DNA of 64,000 nucleotides from Amphritea atlantica. Its GTDB lineage: Bacteria; Pseudomonadota; Gammaproteobacteria; Pseudomonadales; Balneatricaceae. The stretch covers positions 177,323-241,322 of the forward strand of contig NZ_JAHKQE010000022.1 of the NCBI RefSeq assembly GCF_018860855.1, written 5' to 3'. Below, in pieces: positions 27,749 to 36,692 of this stretch. A program made the translations under genes and the position numbers. Each line of letters begins with the position of its first letter. The first letter of the stretch is position 1. The notes beneath the pieces are model-generated. The model did no database searches. It worked only from the letters and a program-made list of their open reading frames with translations, and was not told the DNA's origin.

Positions 27749-28968
27749 GTAGCTTTGTGCAACCAGGACTACACGGCGCATTTATGGCAAGCGGCTATGC
27801 CGACCTGCCGTCACCACCGGTGAGGATGAGTTCATCACGTCTGATCGGCATACGCCTAGCTGTCAAAGATGTTTTTGAAATTGCGGGTCTAAACTGCAGT
27901 GCTGGTAATCCTCAATGGCTTAAGCAATCGTTGCCAGCCCCGCGTACAGCAACGGCGGTACAGTTTTTGTTGACTCAGGGTTGTCAATGGATCGGCAAAA
28001 CGGTTACCGACGAGTTGACTTACAGCCTGGCCGGAATTAACGCTCACTTCGGTACACCAGTTAACCCCGCAGCCCCGGAATGTCTCCCTGGCGGGTCCTC
28101 GTCCGGCTCTGCAGTGGCCGTGGCAGGGCAGTATGCAGACCTTGCGCTGGGCACAGATTGCGGGGGCTCAATTCGTCTTCCTGCCAGTTATTGCGGAGTC
28201 TGGGGTATGCGTCCGAGCCATGGTAGGGTGGCATCAGACGCCTGTTTCACTTTGGCACATAGCTTTGACACTGTGGGATGGTTTGCCCGTGATGGCGAAA
28301 CTCTGGGCCGCGCACTAGAAAGCCTGCTACATACTCAACTACCTCTTCCTCCTGCAGCGCCCTATCGCTTGTTGGTCAGTGATGACGTCCTGAGCCAGTT
28401 GGATATTTCGGTCCGAGTTTCGTTCGAGCAATGGTTGATTAAGCACGAGATTGTGTATGAGCGTTTGTGTATGGGCTCGTTGCCCTTGGATATCTGGGCA
28501 CAGGCATTCCGTACGCTGCAAGCAGCCGAAATCTGGCAACAACATGGAGAATGGGTAAAAACTACTGCGTGTGGCTTCGGTGCCGATGTGGCACAACGTT
28601 TCGCTGTCGCCAGCAAGGTGACGCGGGAGCAAGTGTTCTCTGCCTCGCAAGTACGTTCGCAAGCTCAGTCTGTCCTTACTCAGTTGTTGAGTAATAATAG
28701 TATGCTGCTCATGCCACCCGTTCCTGGGGGGGCACCTCGACTGGATGCCTCTGCACAGCAAGTCAATGATATTCGAACCCGTTCGCAAAAACTGTTATGC
28801 ATGGCAGGGCTGGCTGGCCTGCCACAAGTAGTAATGCCGTGGCAGTGCGTCGATGGTGCGCCTGTGGGCCTATCTCTGATGGGAGCACGCTTCGCAGATG
28901 AACATATCGTGCAGGCGGCACATCTGCTGCATTCCACTCATTTTTCTCAACCTTCAGGAAGACTCTAA
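27745..28968 (+). CDS. Amidase signature enzyme (AtzE/HpxY-like)
   Basis: 407 residues from the ATG overlapping the upstream stop. Amidase triad: K41 (LAVKDVFEIAG), the GGSSSG loop at 116-121, and nucleophile S142 in GTDCGGSIRLPASYCG. It is shorter than GatA and lacks an allophanate-hydrolase extension. AtzE and HpxY, its closest functional analogues by context, hydrolyse carboxybiuret or oxalurate-like ureides. Adjacent AtzH/HpxZ-type sequence (27407-27745) reproduces the atzE-atzH and hpxY-hpxZ neighbourhood; no AtzG/HpxX-sized gene is visible. Confidence 0.87.
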   Translation: MSSFVQPGLHGAFMASGYADLPSPPVRMSSSRLIGIRLAVKDVFEIAGLNCSAGNPQWLKQSLPAPRTATAVQFLLTQGCQWIGKTVTDELTYSLAGINAHFGTPVNPAAPECLPGGSSSGSAVAVAGQYADLALGTDCGGSIRLPASYCGVWGMRPSHGRVASDACFTLAHSFDTVGWFARDGETLGRALESLLHTQLPLPPAAPYRLLVSDDVLSQLDISVRVSFEQWLIKHEIVYERLCMGSLPLDIWAQAFRTLQAAEIWQQHGEWVKTTACGFGADVAQRFAVASKVTREQVFSASQVRSQAQSVLTQLLSNNSMLLMPPVPGGAPRLDASAQQVNDIRTRSQKLLCMAGLAGLPQVVMPWQCVDGAPVGLSLMGARFADEHIVQAAHLLHSTHFSQPSGRL

Positions 28969-30575
28969 TGCCGCATATTCCCAACCCAGTTCGAGCCACC
29001 CGCGCCATGGCCGTCGCTCCGCATGCCTTGGCCGCACAAAGTGCACTGGCGGTCATGCGTGAGGGTGGTAATGCAGTAGAGGCCATGATTGCTGCAGCTG
29101 CATCTATCGCCGTGGTTTATCCGCACATGAATAGCCTTGGGGGGGACGGTTTCTGGTTGATCTCTCGTCCTGGCGAAAAGCCGCTGGCTCTGGATGCCTG
29201 CGGCCGTGCGGCGGCAGGAGCCAGTTTAGAAAGCTATCGCGAACAAGGTTTGCAGAGTATTCCGTTTCGGGGAGGACTGGCTGCCAATACGGTGGCCGGT
29301 ACCGTATCTGGCTGGGATGCGGCTTTCGAGTGGCAGCGCGAGGCGTTAAAAGGGCGCTTACCGTTAGGTAGGTTGCTCAACGATGCTATCGACTATGCTA
29401 AGGATGGCATTCCTGTGACATCCAGTCAAAATCGCTGCACACTTGCGAAGCAGTCTGAGCTGGCGGCAATCGATGGGTTCAGCCACACCTTTTTACTCAA
29501 CGGACAGGCGCCTAAGACAGGCCAGCGTTTCAAGCACGCACGCCTAGCCGATACGTTAGAACAGCTGGCCAGTGCTGGATTGAGTGATTTCTACCGAGGC
29601 GACTTAGCGCATAATATTGCTGCTGAACTTGAAGCTGCGGGTAGCCCGCTACGGCTAACGGATTTACAAAATCAGCGTGCGGATTGGCGTGAGGCACTGG
29701 TTCTGACTCACTCGCGGGGTGATGTGTACAACTTCCCGCCACCAACCCAAGGGTTAGTTTCATTGTTGATACTGGGCCAGCTTGACCGCCTTATTACTCC
29801 GGAAATGGATGCCTTGGGTGCGCCATTCGTACATGCATGCGTTGAAGCCACTAAGCGCGCGTTTACCATCCGCGACCAGCATATTACTGATCCAGCCCAC
29901 ATGACCCAACAGGCGCAAGATTTCCTGACACCGGACCGCCTTAATGCTATGGCCGATGCCTTTGATCCTGATTGTGCTGCACCTTGGGGGGCTGGTGTGG
30001 GTCCAGCAGATACTGTGTGGATGGGCGTCGTGGACAACGAGGGTGTCGCAGTCAGCTTTATCCAGAGCCTTTACCATGAATTCGGTAGCGGTATCGTGCT
30101 GCCAACCTCTGGGCTGAACTGGCAAAATCGAGGCTGCAGTTTTTCGCTTGATCCAAAGTCACGTAATCCGCTGACGCCTGGCCGTAAACCTTTTCACACA
30201 CTCAACCCCGCCATGGCCAAACTGCACGACGGACGAACGCTGGTATACGGAAATATGGGTGGCGATGGCCAGCCGCAATCCCAAAGCGCAGTTTTCAGTC
30301 GCATTGTCCATTTCGACATGAATCCCCAGGCCGCCATTGATGCGCCTCGTTGGTTGCTGGGTCGAACCTGGGGCAATGATAGCGAAAACCTCAAGCTGGA
30401 GGCTCGGTTTTCCAATTCCTGTATCGATCAATTGATCGCGAAAGGGCATGAGGTCGAAGTCCTCGACGACTACGACGAAACCATGGGCCACGCCGGCGCT
30501 ATTATCCGACACGCGGATGGCTTGCTTGAAGGTGGCAGTGATTCACGCAGTGATGGGGCCGTGGCGGGTTGGTAA
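28968..30575 (+). CDS. Gamma-glutamyltransferase-family hydrolase (HpxW-like candidate)
   Basis: 535-residue N-terminal-nucleophile proenzyme. The self-cleavage site and nucleophile are T349 in GPADTVWMGVVD; GREGG-type start (VMREGGNAVEAMIAAA), FIQSLYHEFGSGIVLP and NMGGDGQPQ of the family are present. No signal peptide, so cytoplasmic, unlike glutathione-degrading GGT. In Klebsiella, HpxW of this family is oxamate amidohydrolase, and its gene neighbours HpxX/Y/Z resemble the two preceding genes here; I therefore favour an oxamate-like amide substrate. It overlaps the amidase gene by one base. Confidence 0.85.
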   Translation: MPHIPNPVRATRAMAVAPHALAAQSALAVMREGGNAVEAMIAAAASIAVVYPHMNSLGGDGFWLISRPGEKPLALDACGRAAAGASLESYREQGLQSIPFRGGLAANTVAGTVSGWDAAFEWQREALKGRLPLGRLLNDAIDYAKDGIPVTSSQNRCTLAKQSELAAIDGFSHTFLLNGQAPKTGQRFKHARLADTLEQLASAGLSDFYRGDLAHNIAAELEAAGSPLRLTDLQNQRADWREALVLTHSRGDVYNFPPPTQGLVSLLILGQLDRLITPEMDALGAPFVHACVEATKRAFTIRDQHITDPAHMTQQAQDFLTPDRLNAMADAFDPDCAAPWGAGVGPADTVWMGVVDNEGVAVSFIQSLYHEFGSGIVLPTSGLNWQNRGCSFSLDPKSRNPLTPGRKPFHTLNPAMAKLHDGRTLVYGNMGGDGQPQSQSAVFSRIVHFDMNPQAAIDAPRWLLGRTWGNDSENLKLEARFSNSCIDQLIAKGHEVEVLDDYDETMGHAGAIIRHADGLLEGGSDSRSDGAVAGW

Positions 30576-30764
30576 AGGGGATAACTTAGATGTCAGGCAT
30601 AAAATTTCAGGCCGCTTGTGTTGATGAATAAAGGTAAAAAGTGGATGGCGAACAAGTTGATCCGCCACACGCTTTCAAATTGTACCTTGGCGATCGTCTG
30701 ATAGACGCTAGGTTGATGCCGGGGCTGTACCCGAATTATTCGAAAACTAAATTAAGGTAACGTT

Positions 30765-31805
30765 ATGAACAGTAAGAAACATTTGGACCAACTTGATCCA
30801 CCGCTTGAGCCAGCATTGCTTAACGACTGGCATGTCGTGGGCAGCAGCGAGGAAGTGGTTGCTGGGAACTTGTATCCGGCCACCCTTTTTGGTCGCGACC
30901 TAGTGATCTGGCGTGACTCCAAGGGAGAGGCATACGTCTGGGAAGATCTGTGCATCCACCGAGGTGCGCGGCTATCGAAAGGTGTCATCGTCAGCGACAA
31001 GGTTGTGTGCCCGTACCATGGATGGAACTACGATGGGACTGCTCAGTGCACGCTAATTCCCGCATCGCCGAATGAAACACCAATGAAAAAAGCGAAGGCA
31101 ATCGCGCACCACGTTAAGGAAGCTTATGGCTTTTTGTGGGCCTGCATTGGCGAGCCGGAGCATGAGATTCCTAGTTTTCCTGAATGGGATGACGCCAGTT
31201 ATAAAAAAGTTGTCTGCGGACCGTATACTTTTAAGTCAGGTTATCGCGCTCTCGAGAACTTTATCGACCCGACACACTTTCCTTTCGTGCATGCGGGGGT
31301 CAACGGCCTGATGGACAATCCGGATATGATCGGGTCGTACGATGTATGGGAAGAAGACGGCGGTTTGGCGTCCTCCGAGGTAAGGGTAACGCAACCTTAT
31401 GGTGATCCTCGGGAAGTGCCGGTGATTGCTTATTACGCTTACAAATTGCTACGCCCTGGCGTCGCTTACTTCAAAAAACGACTTGTAATTTCGGATCCCG
31501 AGCGAGCTCACGAGGGTGATGAAGCAGACCGTTTCTGCACTTTTTTCACCATGCAGCAGGTCAGTGAAACAGAAAGCATTGTGCGCATTTGCTGTGCCAT
31601 GAATTTCGACCCGGTACCCAGTGATGCCGATGTTCGCCGACGTCAGGATTTGGTATATGCCCAAGATGCCGCCATTGTCGACACTCAACGTCCTGAGCGA
31701 ATTCCTACCGATTTACGCGAAGAACTGCACCACAGTACCGATTTGCTGGGCATGAAGTATCGGGCTTGGTTGCGTGGCATGGGTATCAACTATGGAACAG
31801 TCTGA
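30765..31805 (+). CDS. Rieske oxygenase, VanA/HpxD type
   Basis: 346 residues. Rieske cluster: C63-x-H65 ... C82-x2-H85. Mononuclear iron: N165, D168 bridge, H171 and H176 in ENFIDPTHFPFVH. This short single-component-oxygenase type includes vanillate and caffeine N-/O-demethylases and the hypoxanthine-oxidising HpxD of Klebsiella. The dedicated reductase gene overlaps its end by 14 bases. A 189-base gap separates it from the GGT gene, with AAGGTAA ahead of the ATG. Probably hydroxylates or demethylates the island's substrate. Confidence 0.9.
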   Translation: MNSKKHLDQLDPPLEPALLNDWHVVGSSEEVVAGNLYPATLFGRDLVIWRDSKGEAYVWEDLCIHRGARLSKGVIVSDKVVCPYHGWNYDGTAQCTLIPASPNETPMKKAKAIAHHVKEAYGFLWACIGEPEHEIPSFPEWDDASYKKVVCGPYTFKSGYRALENFIDPTHFPFVHAGVNGLMDNPDMIGSYDVWEEDGGLASSEVRVTQPYGDPREVPVIAYYAYKLLRPGVAYFKKRLVISDPERAHEGDEADRFCTFFTMQQVSETESIVRICCAMNFDPVPSDADVRRRQDLVYAQDAAIVDTQRPERIPTDLREELHHSTDLLGMKYRAWLRGMGINYGTV

Positions 31806-32748
31806 ATCATCGCTGCAGCGTGTACGATTAGTTAGCATGCGCTATGGTGCGCGAGACATCGTGCTATACGAACTGGAAGCGCTGGATGACACTGAACTGA
31901 TGAGTGTCGAGCCAGGTGCTCATTTGGATGTTCACTTGCTAAACGGGATGGTACGTCAGTACTCCCTGCTCACTTCGCAGTGTGACGCGCGTCGTTACGT
32001 TATTGGGGTCAAGCGTGAAGAGTCCGGTCGTGGCGGCTCGATATGGTTACATGATAACGCTAGGGTCGGACAGGTGTTCGAGGTCAGTGTGCCACGCAAC
32101 CACTTTGCACTGACCGAGGGGGATGCCCCTGTGCTGTTATTGGCTGGAGGTATTGGCATTACGCCGATTTTTTCTATGTTTCAGGTGTTGTGCGAACAAG
32201 GGCGTCGAGTCCATTTGCACTATTGGTGTCGATCTACTGAGCATGCGCTGTTTCGCGAGTTACTAGAAGGGCGCCAGAATGTAACGTTGCATTACTCCAA
32301 CACGTCGGATACTGGGCGCAGACCACTGCTTGACGTGTTCCAAGGTGTCGACAGCAACACCGAGGTTTACTGTTGCGGGCCGCAACGCATGCTGGCCGAG
32401 ATTGACATCATCGCCCCCCAATTGGGTTCTCGATTGCATGTAGAGCGTTTTCAAGGCGCCGAGTCAGTGGCAACCGCAGATCAGGCGTTTACGGTAGTGT
32501 TGGCTAGATCCGGTTCCGAAATCGGAGTCGGGGTTGGAGAGAGTATTCTTGAGGTACTGCAAGCCGCAGGGGCAGACGTGATGTACTCCTGTGAACAGGG
32601 CATTTGCGGCGCGTGTGAGGTCAAGGTCATCGAGGGTGAACCCGTGCATTGCGACAGCGTACGCAGCGCGCAAGAACATCAACGACGTGGCACCATGATG
32701 ATTTGCTGCTCAAGCAGCGTTTCGAATCGTCTGGTTTTGGATATCTAG
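31792..32748 (+). CDS. Rieske oxygenase reductase (VanB/HpxE type)
   Basis: 318 residues from the ATG at 31792. Order: flavin domain (RQYSLLTS), NAD domain (LAGGIGITPIFSMF, YCCGPQRML) and a C-terminal plant-type [2Fe-2S] ferredoxin (CEQGICGACEVKV with a later Cys in MMICCSS). This order is typical of phthalate dioxygenase-reductase relatives. It passes electrons from NAD(P)H to the preceding oxygenase. A second, diverged reductase of the same design is at 55936. Confidence 0.93.
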   Translation: MEQSESSLQRVRLVSMRYGARDIVLYELEALDDTELMSVEPGAHLDVHLLNGMVRQYSLLTSQCDARRYVIGVKREESGRGGSIWLHDNARVGQVFEVSVPRNHFALTEGDAPVLLLAGGIGITPIFSMFQVLCEQGRRVHLHYWCRSTEHALFRELLEGRQNVTLHYSNTSDTGRRPLLDVFQGVDSNTEVYCCGPQRMLAEIDIIAPQLGSRLHVERFQGAESVATADQAFTVVLARSGSEIGVGVGESILEVLQAAGADVMYSCEQGICGACEVKVIEGEPVHCDSVRSAQEHQRRGTMMICCSSSVSNRLVLDI

Positions 32749-33166
32749 GTTCATCAGTGAAATGGAAAAAACGTTGATAAAAAGCAGCAAATTCATTCGA
32801 ATTTCAAACCAAGAAACGAGAGGTAATGAAAGAAAAAGAGCGTGTTCGGTGAGCAGGCTGCGCGGCGGTATGTTCATACCGATGCGGCTGAACTGCATTA
32901 GTGGATTCGGGTATGGGGATATGTCTTGCTGGAGGTGACAACATTAGCTGGAAGACTTCAGCACAGAATATCCTGTCAATAATTGCGCAGTGAGTTTTGC
33001 CCTACGCTGATCGTCAGTGTTGTTATCGCACGCTTCAGTATGCGAGCCGATGTCGGCGCAGATCGACTTCGGCTTTGATCTGAATCGATTGAGAGGCGAG
33101 TACGCTCAAAGGTGATTCCGATCCTCCTAAAGGTGGCTGTGCCATAAGTTATTAAGGAATTGAACG
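32749..33166. other. Gene-free stretch between reductase and TauE permease
   Basis: 418 bases. I see no gene, no intrinsic terminator and no confident transposase remnant; several short inverted repeats only. It separates the TauE gene from the Rieske pair, so TauE may have its own promoter. Confidence 0.4.
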
Positions 33167-34057
33167 ATGGATTTATTTACGCAGGGTGGCTTCCAAGAGC
33201 TTCTTGCTCAGACCGGCCTAATAGATTTTATGTCACAATACAGTCTTTCTTGGTTGCTCTGGTTGGTTGTAGCGCTTTTGGTTACTGGAATTATTGCAGG
33301 CCTTTTAGCCGGATTGTTAGGGGTTGGAGGTGGTATAGTCATCGTTCCGGTGCTTTACCACTTATTCACCTTACTGGGTGTCGATCCAGAGGTGCGTATG
33401 CATGTCGCTGTAGGTACCTCTTTGGCTACTATTATCCCGACATCAATCATTTCCGCGCGAGCACACTACAAGCGGGGCAGTCTCGACAAACAACTGCTAC
33501 AACATCTCATTCCATCTGTAATTGCAGGCGTTATTATAGGCGCCGTGGTTAGCCACTGGCTAAGTGGCGATGCTCTCACGACCGTGTTTGCCGTGATTGC
33601 CTTTTTGGTTGCAGTAAATATGGGGCTTCGCAAAGAGTCACCTCAATTGAGTAATGGCCTACCTGGAACATTTGGATGCTCGGTGATCGGCGGCAGTATT
33701 GGCGGCCTATCTACTCTAATGGGGATTGGCGGTGGAACGCTTAGCGTGCCGATACTAAGCGCCTTTAAAATCCCAATGCATGTAGCCGTTGGCACTGGTG
33801 CAGCTCTTGGTGTCGTCATAAGCCTGCCTGGGGCGTTTGGCTTTCTGATCAATGGTCTTGGTGTCGATAATCGGCCGCCATTCACTTTTGGCTACATTAA
33901 TCTCGCAGGTTTAGCACTTATAGTACCCATGACGATGCTGTGTGTGCCATATGGTGCCAAACTGGCTCACTCTGTTGATGCTCGCCGTTTACGTCAGCTG
34001 TTTGCGTTGTTTTTGTTTTTGACGGCATTACGCATGATCTATAGTTTGATGTTCTGA
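33167..34057 (+). CDS. TauE/SafE-family membrane permease
   Basis: 296 residues and about eight hydrophobic segments. The two halves each carry the family glycine-rich motif: GLLAGLLGVGGGIVIVPVL and GGLSTLMGIGGGTLSVPIL. Relatives export sulfite or sulfoacetate or move other small anions. AAGGA lies ahead of the ATG. As the last gene on this strand of the GC-rich island it may export an anionic end product, but its link to the pathway is only positional. Confidence 0.88.
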   Translation: MDLFTQGGFQELLAQTGLIDFMSQYSLSWLLWLVVALLVTGIIAGLLAGLLGVGGGIVIVPVLYHLFTLLGVDPEVRMHVAVGTSLATIIPTSIISARAHYKRGSLDKQLLQHLIPSVIAGVIIGAVVSHWLSGDALTTVFAVIAFLVAVNMGLRKESPQLSNGLPGTFGCSVIGGSIGGLSTLMGIGGGTLSVPILSAFKIPMHVAVGTGAALGVVISLPGAFGFLINGLGVDNRPPFTFGYINLAGLALIVPMTMLCVPYGAKLAHSVDARRLRQLFALFLFLTALRMIYSLMF

Positions 34058-34601
34058 GAGGGTAGCTTCAGGTTTTCTAGCTAAAGAGCCTGCGATTAAG
34101 TGCCTAGGTTTTGCTTAATTCGCTGATTTCAGCGGATATGATCAATATGATGCAAAACCGTTCTCTAATCTCACCGTCTGCATAATGGTTTATCTGAATG
34201 CAGACGGACTTATACAGTGCTCTCAGCATCTGATCGACTCGTGCGATGTCGGCAAGTGTGAATAACATCGCTAATTTTCGATCGTTTTAATCAAGCCACG
34301 ATAACGTACTTCTCAAAATAAAATCAAACGGGCATTTAATGATCAAAAATGGATGCTTAACTTTGACGCGCGTATACACTTTAAAATATTCAGTCCGTAT
34401 TTTCAGCTTATTGATTCTAGAATGTTTCTTTATCTCTCGCAGCTTTATAAGCTGATCTGCGATGTACCCGTCGGCTTTTATGCTTTGAAGGGTAACCCTC
34501 CCCCTTTTTTAGAACTTTTTAAAAAAAGAGGGGGCGAAATTCATCAATACTTGGCTATCACTTAACAGCTTTAACTGAACGAAAGGTTAAAATGTTGTGG
34601 T
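34058..34601. other. Gene-free stretch, right side of island
   Basis: 544 bases with falling GC. Contains a C-run/T-run and matching A-run/G-run (34499-34537) that can fold as a hairpin and could serve as a terminator. A 70-residue open frame here shows no recognisable features and I do not call it. Confidence 0.35.
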
Positions 34602-35807
34602 CTATTGAGGCATTTCCCAGAGAGGAAATGGGTCTGGGAGCTGTTCCCAGAAATCTCGGCCCGCAAGCAGTTGTTCGTCGGTCAATAAGCAATCATCTAG
34701 CGCCTTAATGGTCGTGCCTTGATCAAGGTTTTGTCCGATAAAAACGAGTTCTTGGCGCATATCGCCAAAGGGTTCTTCCCAATCGGAGAGAATGGATTCT
34801 TTATCCTCTTCAGGCCATTTGCTTTCGGGAATAGCTTTCCAAAACATGCCCGCAAAACCATAGCGGGCCATACCACCTGCTTGACTCCACTGACCTGCGA
34901 ACTGTGGTCGACTTGCTAGCCAAAAGTACCCTTTGGAACGAATCAGTTTGCCCTGTAATGTTGGGCTGTGGATAAAGTCATAAAAGCGTTGCGGATGAAA
35001 AGGTCTACGTGCGGTATAAGTGAAACTTGCAATACCGTACTCTTCCGTTTCACGAATGTGCTCACCACGCAGCTCTTTCAGCCAGCCGGGGGCTTGTTGA
35101 GCATTTTCAAAACTAAACAGGCCTGTATTGAGGATTTTATCAATCGGTACATTGCCAGCTTCAATGGGGATAAGTTCTGCTGTGGTGTTCAATGTTTTTA
35201 ATATACTCATTAAGCGGCCTAAAGCATCATCGTCGATCAAGTCGCACTTACTGATAAGAATGATATCGGCAAATTCCACTTGTTCTATGAGTAAGTCCGC
35301 AACGCTGCGTTCGTCTTCGTCGCCCAATGATTCGCCTACCGACTGGAGTGATTGTGCGGCGTCATAGTCGATAAGAAAGTTGAGCCCATCAACTACAGTC
35401 ACCATGGTGTCTAAGGTGGCGATATCAGAGAGGCAGATGCCGTCATCATCGGTGAAGGTAAATGTTTCTGCGACGGGTAATGGTTCAGAAATACCGGTGG
35501 ATTCAATCACCAGATAATCGAAGCGGCCTTCGTTAGCTAGCTTGTTAACTTCTAAAAGTAGATCTTCGCGCAGCGTACAGCAGATACACCCGTTGCTCAT
35601 TTCAACTAGCTTTTCTTCACTTCGGTTCAGCGATACTTCATTTTTTAAGGTAGCGGCATCGATATTAATTTCGCTCATATCATTAACAATGACGGCGACT
35701 TTTCGCCCGTCTCGGTTGTTTAAAATATGGCTTAGTACGGTTGTTTTCCCCGCACCTAGAAAGCCGGATAATACTGTTACGGGAAGTTTTTTCTGCGTAT
35801 CGGCCAT
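34602..35807 (-). CDS. COG0523 GTPase, zinc metallochaperone type (ZigA/YciC-like)
   Basis: 401 residues. G1 loop [11 protein letters not shown], the metal-binding GCICC motif ([13 protein letters not shown]), ESTGISEP and the SKCDL base-recognition motif are present, followed by the CobW C-terminal domain ([21 protein letters not shown]). The acidic DDDD-rich insert and lack of cobalamin genes fit the zinc-stress branch rather than CobW. A Zur-like palindrome lies about 95 bases upstream, on the promoter side, supporting expression under zinc limitation. Confidence 0.88.
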   Translation of the reverse strand: MADTQKKLPVTVLSGFLGAGKTTVLSHILNNRDGRKVAVIVNDMSEINIDAATLKNEVSLNRSEEKLVEMSNGCICCTLREDLLLEVNKLANEGRFDYLVIESTGISEPLPVAETFTFTDDDGICLSDIATLDTMVTVVDGLNFLIDYDAAQSLQSVGESLGDEDERSVADLLIEQVEFADIILISKCDLIDDDALGRLMSILKTLNTTAELIPIEAGNVPIDKILNTGLFSFENAQQAPGWLKELRGEHIRETEEYGIASFTYTARRPFHPQRFYDFIHSPTLQGKLIRSKGYFWLASRPQFAGQWSQAGGMARYGFAGMFWKAIPESKWPEEDKESILSDWEEPFGDMRQELVFIGQNLDQGTTIKALDDCLLTDEQLLAGRDFWEQLPDPFPLWEMPQ

Positions 35808-35901
35808 TCGTATTTCCTTTAATATTTACGCTATAGCGGCTTATCGTTGTCTGCTAAGCAGTTTAAATGCCTGTGCCTAGGGCTTTTGCTGTCATTAAAA
35901 T

Positions 35902-35918
35902 ATGTTATATCATAACAT
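35902..35918. promoter_or_regulatory. Zur-box-like palindrome
   Basis: ATGTTAT-ATC-ATAACAT: 7+7 perfect arms. The centre GTTATAnnATAAC type agrees with the gammaproteobacterial Zur operator consensus (GTTATA-n-TATAAC). It lies between the COG0523 GTPase gene and the divergent TonB-receptor remnant, both of a type commonly zinc-regulated. Confidence 0.75.
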
Positions 35919-36072
35919 TATTATTATACAAGATGCTTCCTGTCCCTGTGTTCACAACGGCTGGCATTGCGCCTATCACTTATATAACTACCTACCGTAT
36001 AGCAAATCCGTATTCGGCTGTTTTGCCGCGTGTAGTCGAGTGCCTTCAAACGTATAGAGGTTTAGTAAAAAC

Positions 36073-36294
36073 ATGTTGAGATCTGAAAAGTGTTACTCGT
36101 TGTATTTGAGTACATGCTTAGCTTTGTTGGCGACTCAGGTTGTTGCAGAGGAGTCTGTTGTATTAGAGGCCATGGTTGTGACGGCTAGTCGTCATGAAAC
36201 CGCTATACAGGAAGCTTTCGCCAGTATTTCAGTGGTGGATAAAGAGGGTTTATATTTGAGGGATGAGTCAAATATCTTTAGATGGGTTGGGTGA
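36073..36294 (+). pseudogene. Truncated TonB-dependent receptor (N-terminal fragment)
   Basis: 73 residues: a signal peptide (LSTCLALLATQVVA), then EESVVLEAMVVTASRHETAIQEAFASISVVD, the TonB box and start of the plug domain, then a stop where the barrel should continue. No continuation is visible in the next 400 bases. Family members are 600-900 residues. Divergent from the COG0523 gene across the Zur-like site, so it was probably a zinc-uptake receptor (ZnuD-like). Confidence 0.7.
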
Positions 36295-36692
36295 GGTTTT
36301 GCCTTGGCAGTTACACAGAATTATTTACAGGATCTTACTCTCAGACGGTCAGTCGTTTTCATTCTCATGCTTTTTTATTGTAATGCCTATTAAGCCTGTC
36401 GTGCCTGATAAGGCTCATTCTTACTGAAAAGAGCATACGCTATTCAGAATAGCGTGTTTGCTAATGTAGCGTAACCGTATTAAATAGCTTGCAAGTTTAT
36501 AGCTTTCTCAGTCAATCATACATCGGCTCTTGATAGCTATTTAATCGTGCTAGAATTGCTCTAGCTCCATACGCCAATAAGCACCTGAGGCGTTTATTAC
36601 CTCGTTTAGTAAATCAGAAATAGTCATTAGTAACGGGTAACTCCTCTGACCAAGAGGGTACCGTTGCTTTGCCCGTGTCATGAGGAGTTCCA
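36295..36692. other. Region between TonB remnant and selO
   Basis: 398 bases without a gene. Contains the 9+9 palindrome ACGCTATTC-A-GAATAGCGT (36437-36455) and a leader hairpin directly before selO (36632-36665: AACGGGTA...GTACCGTT with an inner CTCCTCT/AGAGG pairing). Confidence 0.5.
36437..36455. repeat. 9+9 bp palindrome
   Basis: ACGCTATTC and GAATAGCGT around a single A. It could be a terminator stem for the receptor remnant, an operator, or part of a lost element; nothing further distinguishes these. Confidence 0.5.

Noticed and set aside
28339..28788. 149-residue antisense frame in the amidase gene
   Set aside because: Shadow frame without a ribosome site, opposite a gene with an intact catalytic triad.
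32749..33166. Possible transposase remnant between the Rieske reductase and TauE genes
   Set aside because: No conserved transposase motif could be read in any frame.
34353..34565. 70-residue open frame
   Set aside because: Runs through a homopolymer-rich hairpin, with no ribosome site or recognisable family.
35867..36079. 70-residue open frame over the Zur-like site
   Set aside because: Covers the promoter region and palindrome and shows no protein-like features.
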